In this document: piece after piece, positions 23,476 to 34,766 of the stretch
Layout: every line of letters starts with the position of its first letter
Position numbering within the stretch: position 1 is the stretch's first letter
Translations under genes and position numbers: made by a program
Assembly (NCBI RefSeq): GCF_033568475.1
Contig: NW_027331831.1
Location: 15,252,001-15,316,000, forward strand
Direction of reading: 5' to 3'
DNA: 64,000 bases
From: Henckelia pumila
Taxonomy: Eukaryota > Streptophyta > Magnoliopsida > Lamiales > Gesneriaceae
Notes under the pieces: model-generated
The model's database searches: none
Seen by the model: the letters and a program-made list of their open reading frames with translations, nothing else
What the model was told of the DNA's origin: nothing

Positions 23476-23656
23476 TGTCAGAGCAATCTCAACCGAACCA
23501 GATCCTCTCCCAATTGGTTGCAACAGAAGATCATATACTTAAATTTATGTTTATCTTTTCCCTTGTATATAGGATTCCTGTTAACAGAAACAGCACTATG
23601 TAACATGTACTTTAATTCAAATACAATACAAATATATTCTGCTGCTCATCTCTATA
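23476..23656 (+). repeat. 3' LTR of the 16-kb copia element
   Basis: Direct repeat of 16119-16305. It ends TCTATA and is followed by ACCTA. Confidence 0.9.
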
Positions 23657-23661
23657 ACCTA

Positions 23662-24330
23662 GACAGTTTTTTTGAGTTTAAATATTTAATTCTACTTCTT
23701 CATCTTAATATATTTTTCAACGATTCATTTTTATCGAATTCAAACTCAAATTCATAACATATTCCTCAACTTCCTCCGTTATAAATTGATGAGCAAATAT
23801 GTCAACAATTTTTTAAAAAAAATTTAAGTGAAAAAATAAAAAATATATATTATATTGATCTAATCTTCCGTCTAGATGGATTTTGAGACGCCTAATCTAG
23901 ACTAATAACACCCTGAGACATCAACTGTCGGAGTGATGGGCAACCACCTACCGCTGTTTTGATCGTATGTAATAACTGATAATGAAGTCTACAACTATAA
24001 CCAAAAAAAAAAAAAAAAAAAAAAAACAACAACAACAACAAAGATACTAAATAACAATAGAATGAGTGAATCCTGGAACATTCTGTTCGAGTTACACACT
24101 TTCCAACTACAGAGGCTAAGCACTGCAGAAAGATGACATTGATTTTCTACGCTACAAAAAATGTTACAGTAGACAATAAATGGCTGTGCTAGTCATCACA
24201 GGATCAAATAAATTACAAATGGTCAAAAACAAAAATACTGAGGATGCAAATGCTCCAGTTCTAGACTTGGAACTTTTGCGAGATGTACATTTCTACGTAC
24301 TTGGTGCATAAAATATTTGGTGCAGTGTTG
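23662..24330. other. Spacer with poly(A)-(CAA)n tract
   Basis: The DNA flanking the copia element shows a 24-base A run at 24003-24026 followed by CAA repeats to ~24041, which could be the tail of a retroposed sequence. The rest is 3' flank of AAE14. No further gene is seen. Confidence 0.5.
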
Positions 24331-27300
24331 TCATAGTTTGCTGGACAAACATCCCGTATGAGAAATAACTTCGGCTCTGATATGATCTCTCCTTAATTTC
24401 CCCGTTGTCGTAAGTGGAAATGTATTCCCCCATAAGATTATTTTTTTGGGAATTTTATATCTGCATGGACAGACAATTTTACACCAGGTCTCTGCATATG
24501 AGGTAAAAAGAGAGAACAGTATTTTTTTACACACAAACACACTTATATATCATAAGAGAGCATACCCTGTCAAATTTTTCTCTCTGCAAAACTGTTTGAG
24601 TATCTCACTGGATACAGATTGAACTTTGTCTTTGGATGAGTGGTTAAAGCCAATATCGGCCCAGTGCCAATTGTCTTTAAGTTTGATACAAGCAACTACC
24701 ATCTCAGTCCACCGAGAGTCTGGAACACCAACGACAACAATCTTGGATATTCCTGGATGTTGGGATAGGACAGCCTCTACCTGTCACAAAAAAGTGGAAC
24801 GATATGCTTCATGAGAGTAATTTCAGAAGTGATAGTTTAAAGCACAAGAGTCGTGGCTAAGTATGTGGCACGTAAAGGTCAATAGCATTCTGACCTCTTC
24901 AGGAAAAATGTTTTCCCCTCCACTCTTGATCCTATCCTTTGCACGCCCCATGAGCCAGAGATTACCGTGATCATCTATATGTCCTATATCTCCTGTATCA
25001 AGCCAAGCTTCATTCACAGGACCCAAATGCTTGGATGGAGTTTGACCCCAATACCGGAGCATTACATGGGGTCCCCTCGTTAAGATTTTCCCCACACTGG
25101 AAGAGTCTTCAAGACTTATTCTTAGTTCAACATGTGGTGCAGGCATCCCTACGCAAATACCCTCTTGACAACTTGAGTGGGATTTCTGAAAATCAAGTAG
25201 TTGCTGGAAATGGTTTTCTTTTTTAGGATCGTGAAGCATCATGAAGGTTAATGAAGAACACGTCTCTGTCATTCCTTGATGAAATAAAAACATGGAAGAT
25301 AGTATCAGAGAAAAGATACGGGTAATTTTTCCCTTTTTGTGAAAGGTAAAAGAAAAATGATGCTGGCATTGATCCAACTTATTTGGATATCGATTTATGT
25401 AACTAAACTCAATCCAAACACAACTTTGTGCGTATAATCCCAAGGAAATAATATTTGCACAGTACAGTTAGTCTGCCAGAACTTAGAAAACAGGAATGTG
25501 AAGGAATGCATAGTATTTCACCAAGCAAAGTTGGTTCGATCACATTCAAAATTCTCAACGCATGTGTGATTTGCATAATGATCAGACCCCTTGTTATTTT
25601 CACGGTCATTTCTTCAGCCTCAACCACATACATTTTCAGTTTTCTTGTGATCATATTGAAATAAAGAAATCAGGATAAAGTCATAAAACATACCATAAGC
25701 TGTGAGAAGCATGGCTCTTGGGAAAAGTTTGGTGGCATTTTCAATGAGCTCAACTGACAAAGTCCCGCCTCCATTCAGAATCTTTTTCACAGTTTCAAAA
25801 TTTTCAGATGTTTGCTTCTTCCTGTGAGTAGTTTCTACAATTCAACTTATGGCCATATGCAGGTACAAACACGAGTACATCATATGATAACTTGTAATCA
25901 GTAATACACAGCAACAGAGCATTATCTTCAAAACATATCACCAAAATCGTTAGCATGAAAGGATTAAATCTAGATTGCAACACAAAAAACTGCCTCTTCC
26001 AAACTGGAGAAAGGAAATGTTATTTACCTAGTAAAGGAGATTAAATCAGCCATCATTGTGGGTACAGTGATAAAAGAAGTAACAAGGTGTTCTCTGATGG
26101 CTTCACTGGCTTTATTAGCGTCGAATTTTGGTATTATAACATGACTACCCCCTGCCATTAACACGGCCATGGCTGATGATATTCCACCAATGTGGCATAA
26201 TGGAGCAGTGTGCAGATAAACCTATGAGATTTGTGTGATTGTGAAGTTAGGTGTAGGTGGCAGGTACTAAGCATCCAACAAGGAAATAGACTTTTTTCTG
26301 GATTTTATGCGAATAGATATATGGAAACACCCCAAACCGCTTTTCCTCTCTTTTAACAAATCTTTTTCAGACTTTTGTTAGAGATGCTAAAATTGAATCA
26401 TGTGGGAAATAAAATGGCAATATCACAAGGAAATGTATACATCATCCTCGTTATAGCGAACAATGGCAATCTTTGCGAGGGATTGCACAACTATAGCTGA
26501 ATGGCTTATGGTAGCTCCCTTGGGCCTTCCAGTTGTACCTATGGTCATTAAGGGAAAAAAAAACGGATATGTGTTAATATAGTAATTGTACAGCCACGAG
26601 ATTTAGAGAGTTTTTGGATACAGCGAAATCTTGCTGCAGACACTTTTACTCTAGCAAGTAAAATTTGGTAATATTAGACTTGGCTATTTAATGCTTAAAG
26701 AAGCTTCACAATTCTATTGAAAACTATAATACTATTTACATTGACAGCTAGATCTTCTTTGATTATCTAAAGAACAATCAGGAAATTTGCAATATTTTTT
26801 ATCTGAATTTAAATTATGACTTTGCGTTCTCTAGACCCTAGTAAATGAAAGATGCATTCAGTTTGCAAAGTAGAGAGCTTGGACACCAAAGTATTCGATA
26901 TCTTTAATCATGAAAATCGGTTTTATATAGCCAAAACACAGATTCACGTGGTAATAATATTGTTACATTACTATGTCTCTCGTTTAGCCTGGGTTTTTCT
27001 TTAGAAAGTTCAAAAATTTGACATTAATGGCCACTCTTCCGTGCAAGTACATTGGTGGCACTCTAAATTGCTTTCATGCAATTATTCATGACAAGGCAGA
27101 ATCAAGCCTTTAAAGTCCTCAAAATTTCTTAAAATTATTTGGATTGGAGCATGCGTGGAAAGAAAAAAGAAGAAGAAAATTGATTATTACCTGAGGTAAA
27201 ACATATGATGGCAGCTCTTTCAGGCGCCCAAACATAGTCCAATTTGACCGATCTTCCAGTAGGCTCCTTCAGTAATTCAGCAGCAAAAACTGCATTCAAA

Positions 27301-28237
27301 AGCAAACATTACATTTAAATTAAACATCTTCATAAGATACTTGCTACATACATCTAGCATCTATCTACTACTGATTTAAAGCTTATATCAACATCATACT
27401 GGTTGCAGTGTCGTTTGCAGCAACGAGCATGTTATCTATTAATACATGCCACAACAACGATGGCACAGAATCAATGCGGAACTTGGAATGCCAGTATCCT
27501 TGGCTTGAGTCAGTTACCAATAATACTGGCTGTGCTACTTCCATTGCCAACAATGCCTCTTCCAGGCTCTGCAGGATTATTAACAATAGCACAGTTACAA
27601 GAAGTTGGTAGAAAAGCATTTACAGTGATCAATTCAGGACTTACCCATCTGTAGTTAAGTGGAGCAGCAATGCCTCCAACATAAGTAATTGCAAGCATCC
27701 ATTCCATGTACAAATCACTGGAATCGAATCAAATCAAATCTGGTTTTACAATCTCAGCTCAGACCCATGAGAGAAAACAAGAGTCTAGTAAATAATCGCA
27801 AAAAGTTTAGATTTTTTTTTTTTAAATGTAAACTCTAAATTCTCGGGTCCACCAGCAGATGAACCTTACAAATGGCATAAGAAGGTTGGAAAGGGAGATA
27901 TTGATTGGAATTACTTGAAATGCCGCACACTGATTATAGAACCAGGGGTCAAAAAGGTGATTGACTCACATCACAAGGTTGTGTTTTTGTCCATTGGGTA
28001 AACAAAAAGCACGATGAAAGTTGAAATTCAGAGTCACCTGTTGAGAGCAGAAATGGAGACGACGTCACCAGGATTGAGGCCGAGCTGAAGCAGACCTCGC
28101 GCGATGCTCAAAACTCCTTGGACGAACTGCATCCCCGTCTTGCGACGGTGGGCGTAGACCGTGACAATGGCGTCGCCGCGCACGGTGGCGAGGCGACTCA
28201 AGCATTGGCAAACGTGAGCCTCCTTCCAGTTAGCCAT
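24331..28237 (-). CDS. AAE14: 2-succinylbenzoate-CoA ligase (acyl-activating enzyme 14)
   Basis: Ten exons: 28038-28237, 27645-27717, 27400-27568, 27191-27289, 26441-26538, 26028-26221, 25694-25821, 24895-25274, 24566-24780 and 24331-24460. All joins keep frame, giving 561 residues. Family: ANL adenylate-forming enzymes. AMP-binding motif TSGTTGRPKG is at 179-188, YGMTE at 320-324, WLDTGD at 411-416, GRAKDRIKSGGENIFPEE at 430-447 and the C-domain lysine in PLTTTGK at 540. The N-terminus MANWKEAHVCQCLSRLA, overall length and alignment identify AAE14. This enzyme makes o-succinylbenzoyl-CoA on the way to phylloquinone (vitamin K1). The protein ends SSKL, a canonical peroxisomal signal, and the Arabidopsis protein has been reported in chloroplast and peroxisome. 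The gene looks intact. Confidence 0.96.
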
Positions 28238-28380
28238 GGGTGTTCAGTGTTCTGTGATATTATGATTCAGATAGACACGTTGGACAGGAAGACGCTGAGG
28301 CACACAAACGGATTTTGTGCAATCCACGCTTTTTTATATGTGTATATATATATATATACACACTAGTAAACAGCACGTGC
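28238..28380. promoter_or_regulatory. AAE14 5' flank bounded by a Helitron-like terminus
   Basis: Only about 130 bp separates the AAE14 start codon from a (TA)n tract (28337-28359) and the sequence ACTAGTAAACAGCACGTGCGATCCACGT. Read on the minus strand this is a short hairpin (ACGTG/CACGT) followed by ..TTTACTAGT, which resembles a Helitron 3' end. The core promoter must therefore lie in this short stretch or within transposon DNA. No proven TATA box can be chosen because of the TA repeat. Confidence 0.45.
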
Positions 28381-31300
28381 GATCCACGTTATGAAACTTT
28401 GTTTATACAATATATTTATTTATTATATTTTATAATTATTGAGATTTTCACTGCCTCATGATAAAAATCAAATAAACTTTAATTATTAATTATGAAAATC
28501 AACTGAAATAATACAATGATTTTATTTTCACTTTTAGTCATGTTAATGGTGAATTTGTATTTTCAATCCTGTAACTTGAATGTTTTCATTTTTAGTCATA
28601 TTACGATGCATTTTTATTTTTAATCATGTCACTTGTGTATTGTTTTTATTCCGATCATTTAACTCGCATGTTTTTTTTTGTTCTGTTGTGGTATATATAT
28701 TTTCATATAGTCATATAACTTAATATTATTTTTATTTTTTGTCATTTAACTTGTATTATATTCATATATATTTTTATATCATTACTTAGCATTATATATA
28801 TAATCTACATATATACAATGAATCGAAATAATACACAATCTAAGGATAAAATAAAAAATTTAGAGTGAAAATATTTATTATGTTAATTGTTTTAGATTGA
28901 AATAATACACAATCTAATAAAATAAATATTTATTACCTTTAATAATTTTAATAAATAAAAAATTTTATTTTGCAAGGTCTAATCATTTTTATGTTAATCG
29001 AAATAATACACAGTCTAATAAAATAAATATTTATTATCTTTAATAATTTTAATAAAAAATACATGGATGAAATGAAAAAAATCATATAATAACATATGAA
29101 ATTTATGTATAACAAATTTTATGACAATTTGACACAATTAATAATAGAAATAGAGTAAAGTGGAAGTTATAGGTTAATGAACAAATTTAAAATGTAAAAA
29201 AATAAAAGAAAATAGGCTAATGAACAAATTAATTAAAAAAAACTCTTAATTAATCTCATTATTAATTTAAATAAAATAATTTATATTTAATTTTTAATAG
29301 AATTGCTGCTCAAATTTCATATAATAACATATGTTTATGTATAATAAATTTTTTTGATAATTTGACGCAATTAATAGTAGAAAGAGAGTAAATTGAAAGT
29401 TATAAAATTAAATAGACTCCATTTAAATGAAAGTTATATGTGAGAAATTATTACACCTAATTGTTTTGTGTATTTTTCCATCTTTGTTTCTTTTCTTTTT
29501 TTGGCATTTTACTTATATAACTCTCATTATTATTTAATATATATAGAATAAAAAGATAAACATGTATATAGACAATGAAGAAACTTTACTCCTACATTCA
29601 TACTTTTATAGTAAAATTAAAATTTTTAAATACTATATAATTTTTACTATAATAATTTATTTATTTTGCAAAACTTTTTATTAATATATATATTATTTGA
29701 AACAAATTTGGATTTTTGAATCTTTTTTCTATTTATTTAAAATATTGTAGTCTAACTGTTATGCACCATAAGAAATTTGAGCAGCAATACTGTTAAAAAT
29801 TCAATATAAATTATTTTAATTTAATTTAATAGTGAGATTAATCATTTATTTTAATTTAAATGATTAAGTGTTTTTTTAATTAATTTGTTCATTAGCCTAT
29901 TTGTTTTTTATTTTTTTCTCACTTTAAATTTGTTCATTAGCCTATAACTTCCACTTTACTCATTATTATATAATTTATATAGAACAAAAGAGTAAATATG
30001 TATATAGACAATGAAAAAACGTTATTCCTACATTCATACTTTTATACTAAAAAATAAATTTTTTGAAAATACTATATAATTTTTACTATAATCATTTATT
30101 TATTTTGCAAGACTTTTTATTAATATACTATTTAATTTGAAACAAATTTGGATTTTTGGATTTTTTTCTATTTATTTAAAATATTTTATCAGAATTTGTC
30201 AAAATGCTATAAAATTTTTACGAGTAAAAATTATTTTGGTACATGAACTATTGATAAAATTTCAAATTGGTACATGAACTATTGAAAATGGTTTAATTGG
30301 TATTTGATCAAACTCAAAAGTTAATTTTGCCCTTTACTTAAGTTGCTTTTAAGTTGAATATTGTTATTAAATTGATTAATTGAACTACATACATATTTTT
30401 GTATTTTAAATTATTATATTAATTATAATTGTAAAAATAAATGCATATTTACTAATTACTATACTATAAGAAGAAGATTATATATCATGTATACGAAAAA
30501 GTATTCAACGTAAATTTGTAGATCATAAATGAAAAGACACACACATATATATCAGTTTTATTTTTATTAATATAAATAATAATATTATAACATAGATAAA
30601 CCTAAAAATATCTTTTATTATATATTTTTAATATATATTATTTTTGAATATATAATTTATCAATTATTATATATATGTGTATGTATATGTTTGTATTAAT
30701 TAATATTTACAATGTTTCGTACAATAAGTACGATCCCTTATTTATAATATAAAATTTAAATAAATATAAATTTATGCTTATAATTCTATTAGTAAAATAA
30801 TTTTTAAAAATAAAATGTGTATCTATTTTAATTTAACAAAAATATTAGACTTTAAAATAATGTATATAAAGGGTAAAATTGACTTTATAAATTGATTATA
30901 TACCAATTAAACCATTTTCAATAGTTCATGTACCAATTTAATATTTTACCAATATTTCGTGTATCAAAATGAATTTTACTCTAATTTTTACCATAAATAT
31001 TTATTAATTTTTCAAAACTTTTTAATATAATTTTTCAGTTACAATAATCTATTCCTTTATCGAATATTTATTTCAAAATTTTATATTGGAATATTGAAAA
31101 TACATGGATGAAATGAAAAAAAATTATATAATAACATATGAAATTTATGTGTAACAAATTTTGTGACAATTTGGCATAATTAATAGTAGAAAGGGAGTAA
31201 AGTGGAAGTTATAGGCTAATGAATAAATTTAAAATGTGAGAAAAATTAAAAAAAATAGGCTAATGAACAAATTAATTAAAAAATAACTCTTAATTAATCT

Positions 31301-31762
31301 CATTACTAATTTAAATAAAAATAATTTATATTTAATTTTTAACAATATTGCTGCTCAATTTTTTATGGTGTGTAACCGTTAGACATTCGATTTGTGTTAT
31401 TTAGTAGTCAATAAACATTTGAATTTTTTTCACCTTCCAAAAGTAAAATAGTTTACATTATAAAAATATTAGCCAAATATTGTGTGTAAAATTTTATATT
31501 ATATAGTATGCATAGTTTATCAATAATTAACTTTGAGGTAATAATTAGATATAAATAAAAATTTAAATCCATATTCATTACTATGCAATAAATCTTCTCC
31601 TAAGGTTTGACTAAATTTTTAATCCTTTTTTGCCCTTGTTTTTTACCTCATTAATTTTTTCATAATTGCCCATAAATATTTTTTGATTCCTACACAATTT
31701 GGGGGCAAAGTTATAAATTCACAATGAAAAACTTTGTCCACCATTCATATTTTTATAGTAAA

Positions 31763-31780
<18 letters not shown>
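28381..31780. repeat. Very AT-rich transposon block with thrice-repeated module
   Basis: No coding frame is seen. A module containing AGGCTAATGAACAAATTAAT, CTCTTAATTAATCTCATTA and TTGCTGCTCAA occurs direct at ~29050-29330, inverted at ~29755-29975 and direct again at ~31090-31395. A second motif (CTACATTCATACTTTTATA) is at ~29590 and ~30030. This looks like nested or multimeric copies of a non-autonomous element, plausibly a Helitron. The interval is further split by the element at 30222-30981. Confidence 0.6.
30222..30981. mobile_element. Mutator-like non-autonomous element with ~80-bp TIRs
   Basis: The left end reads GAGTAAAAATTATTTTGG and the right end is its inverse (..TTCATTTTGATAC on reading back). 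The inverted repeats extend about 80 bp, including GGTACATGAACTATTGAAAA on both sides. Flanks AAATTTTTAC and TAATTTTTAC form a 10-bp TSD with one mismatch. Length 760 bp, non-coding. Long TIRs and 9-10 bp duplications point to the Mutator-like group. Confidence 0.82.
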
Positions 31781-31802
<22 letters not shown>

Positions 31803-31835
31803 CTAGTAACCGGACGCGCGCGTTCCTACTATTGT
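31757..31835. repeat. (TA)n tract and second Helitron-like terminus
   Basis: A TA run (about 31767-31797) is followed by CATACTAGTAACCGGACGCGCGCGTTCC. The arrangement TATATA-ACTAGTAA-GC-rich mirrors the one at 28337-28380 and reads on the minus strand as ACGCGCGCGTCCGGTTACTAGT. It may be the end of a related element. Confidence 0.4.
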
Positions 31836-32099
31836 CCATTTCTTTTTAAACTGAAAATAAAAAAAATTAGTAAAATAAAAAATGAAATTTTTGTAAATAA
31901 ATATCTATAAAAAGGTAAAAAAAATATAATGAAAGTGTCATTTTCGTAAATAAGTAGTTATCGATGGACAAAATAAAATGGCATGTTGGTACTTAAATAT
32001 ATACTAAAAGGCAAAATAAAAAAAGGTGAGACATACCAACATACTAACCCCTCAACTTTAATAAGATAGAATATGTATATATATATAATATATATATAT

Positions 32100-32211
32100 G
32101 AGTTCTTTTATGGTGCCCAACATTATATGCCCACTTCATGCCCACCATGTACAAGTCAACTCATCTATTGTACATGGTGGGCATATAGTGTTGGGCACCA
32201 TAAAAGAACTC
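32100..32211. repeat. Palindromic mini-MITE, copy 1
   Basis: Starts GAGTTCTTTTATGGTGCCCA and ends with its inverse (..GCACCATAAAAGAACTC). It is 112 bp, flanked by TA-rich DNA. A second copy lies at 33343-33486. Confidence 0.85.
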
Positions 32212-33221
32212 TATATATATATATATATATATATATATCAGCTTTTATATTCGCATGTGTCTCACAAATTTTTATTCGTAGACGGGTGATAAGTTTCGTT
32301 TTTATTCAGTATTTTATGATATTTTTGAGTTCATTTTGCATGTGTTTTTACGTCATTAGAATCATTCATGTTTGATTTCTTTTTTATTCATGCATTCAGT
32401 CTACTCCTCATTTTTCCTAGTTAAATTATAGACATAAAGAAGAAATTCTCAGAGTTGAGGCAGAAAATCTCGAGCTCGAACTGTCATGTTTGCACGCTCG
32501 AGCCAGGGGAGGTCCAAAGAAAAATGAGTCCCGGGGCGAAAATTAAAATAATATTTCTTACATTAATTTAAAAAACGATTTGATATTTACATTTCATTTT
32601 TTTTATTTGCACTACATTTGTGAATAAATTTGTACTTCATTTAATACATGAAGTGAAGTGGAGGTAACACAAAATAGAGTGTAAATATCAACTCCCATTT
32701 AAAAAGTCAAATATAATTGAACTATCCACGATTATCTTCATATTTTGTGAAAATAATTATGAAATTATCCAAAAAAATCACATTGAACCATCAAAATTCA
32801 CAATTTAAGTGTTAATTTAATTTAGAAGCAGTTATTTTAGACATTCAAATATACATTAAATAAAACTCCCAATTTTCAAAATTATGTTTCGAAAATTCGT
32901 ACCTTCAACCCATAATTTTTCAACCACAATATGAAATTAACAATAAATATTAAAATCTAACATTAAATCAAAATTAAATTGAATGAGTCAAAAGTCAAAT
33001 TTTCTCACACAGATGCCAAGGAGAAATTGGTCGAACATCAAGCTATACAACTCAAGGCTAAGAACAATGATAATCAAGGAGAGACGATGAAAAGTGATGG
33101 TCGACGATAAACAACACCAAATTGAGAGCTGATGAACGAAGCGAAGATTGAACATATCAATTTTGGTGATAGCTTTGTTGTTGGCGATGCACTAATATTT
33201 TTTCGATTTTTTAATAATTAT

Positions 33222-33224
33222 AAT

Positions 33225-33284
<60 letters not shown>
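33222..33284. repeat. (TAA)n microsatellite
   Basis: About 20 AAT/TAA units, interrupted only at its edges. Confidence 0.95.
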
Positions 33285-33342
33285 TAATTGAACTACATTT
33301 TTTATTAATTGAACTACATTAATACATAATATTTATAATATA

Positions 33343-33486
33343 GAGTTCTTTTATGGTGCCCAACATTATATGCCCACTTCATGCCCACCATGTACAAGTC
33401 AATTCATCTATTGTACCGGTCAACTCATTTATTGTACATGGTGGGCATGAAGTGGACATATAGTGTTGGACACCATAAAAGAACTC
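33343..33486. repeat. Palindromic mini-MITE, copy 2, with an extended loop
   Basis: It has the same ends as 32100-32211, but the loop is about 30 bp longer, with a second CAACTCATTTATTGTAC-type stretch following the first. Confidence 0.85.
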
Positions 33487-34747
33487 TTATAATATATATG
33501 TATAATAATTTTTTAAATAAATTTGGGGCCCCACCAATCGTGGGGCAGGGCCGCCCCTGGCTCGAGCGTGCTAAAAGAATTTTAGGAACTAAATAGAAAA
33601 CTCCGCGCTCCAGCGGGTGTTTTTGCGCGCTAGGTGAAGAAATGAGAAAGAGACAAAAAACTTCACGCTCGAGCACGCGTGAGGAAATATTCAAGGCCAA
33701 GACAGAAAGTTGCGCGCCCCGGCGGTTGTTTTTGGACGCTCCAGCGCACGCGAGATAAAGAAAGTTATCTTGTGGCGGATCTAAAAAAGAAAGACAATGA
33801 GCAAGGATTATAGGCAGTTTAAAAGGAGATTTCTACGCAAAAATAAATGAGATTGGAGATTAGGGAATACATCTGGCGGCTAGGGCAAGAGAAGAGAAGA
33901 CTTTTGAAGAACACGCTGAGATTTTCTTTCATCTTTCTTTGTGAAATTATTTTTTGGATGTTGAAAACAATTGTTATAGTTATGTTTATATTTTGAGTAG
34001 ATTTTTTCTTCGACTAAGGCCGCGAGATATGGACGAGACTGATTTGTGTTTGACACGTGGTTTTATGTTTAGGATATTTTGATTATTTTCAATTATTCAT
34101 TGTTGGATTTTCGTATTGTTCTTGTGAATGATTTGGTCAATTATTTCCATGGTTTGTTGATTGATTCTAAGTTGAAAGATCAAGAATTGATTTTTGTCTC
34201 ACTTCAACAATTAACATAAGGTTAAATCGACTAGAAAGAGTATTCGATTTCATTGTGCGGTTTCGGTTGAAAAACTAAATTTTCATAAATATTTAATGCA
34301 TTTGAGTTTGATTAGAATTAATTAAAAATAATTAATTCGTCCAATTTGAATAGATTTATCAAGTCTAGAAATAGATTGTTAAATAAAAGAGGAAAATTTA
34401 CCGTGAAAGGAATAAACTCATATATTAGCTTTTGCCACGTGGATGCATGAATCAGATCGGTACCTTCATGTATCTTGGTCGTTTTGTTTGAATTGAATTT
34501 CTCTTTAAGCTCTAGTTGCAAGATATTTTCCTAATAATGTATTAGTTTAAATCATATTTTTACATTAATTGAATCTTTATTAAATTCATCACAACTCTTT
34601 CTTATTACATTGTCTAGATTAGGTACAATAATTAAATCATGGTAATCATATATCGGTTTTTGTGGGACGATCCGGACTCAAATCCGGTTTATTATAATTT
34701 GACCTATTACACTTGCTAGCCCCAATTGATTTTATCGATCAAGTTTT

Positions 34748-34766
34748 TGACGTCGTTGTCGGGGAC
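34748..34766 (+). other. Decayed gypsy primer binding site
   Basis: TGACGTCGTTGTCGGGGAC differs from the tRNA-Asp-type TGGCGCCGTTGCCGGGGA site mainly by G-to-A and C-to-T transitions. Confidence 0.6.

Larger units (their letters stand above)
16119..23656 (+). mobile_element. Ty1/copia retrotransposon, decayed, interrupted by a 3-kb LTR element; TSD ACCTA
   Basis: LTRs at 16119-16305 and 23476-23656 are flanked by ACCTA (16114-16118 and 23657-23661). The primer binding site TGGTATCAG starts at 16306 and a polypurine tract (TTGCGGGGGA) precedes the right LTR. Without the nested insertion at 17625-20648 the element is about 4.5 kb, normal for copia. Domain order is gag with zinc knuckle, protease, integrase, reverse transcriptase, RNase H, as expected for Ty1/copia. 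Stops and frameshifts in gag, protease and integrase show it is inactive, although the RT-RNase H part is still one long open frame. Confidence 0.93.
32504..33559. mobile_element. hAT-type non-autonomous element with 8-bp TSD GCTCGAGC
   Basis: Starts CAGGGGAGGTCC and ends GGGCCGCCCCTG, typical hAT termini (CAGGGGCGG type). The exact 8-bp duplication GCTCGAGC (32496-32503 and 33560-33567) agrees with hAT insertion. The 1056 bp contain no transposase frame. Inside it lie a (TAA)n microsatellite at ~33222-33284 and the second copy of the palindromic mini-MITE. Confidence 0.9.
32287..34741 (+). mobile_element. Ty3/gypsy LTR (5' LTR) interrupted by a hAT element
   Basis: Starts TGATAAGTTTCG and ends ATCGATCA. 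Immediately downstream is TGACGTCGTTGTCGGGGAC (34748-34766), which is close to the TGGCGCCGTTGCCGGGG-type primer binding site (tRNA-Asp) used by Athila/Tat gypsy elements. Without the hAT insert the LTR is ~1.4 kb. It contains GC-rich blocks with repeated CGCTCGAGC/GCGCTCCAGCG motifs. No gag or pol is recognised downstream, so the internal region is lost or truncated. Confidence 0.72.

Noticed and set aside
29000..33300. CRISPR-like array or satellite in the repetitive AT-rich block
   Set aside because: The repeats are few, long, in both orientations and irregularly spaced. This is plant nuclear DNA with microsatellites and transposons.
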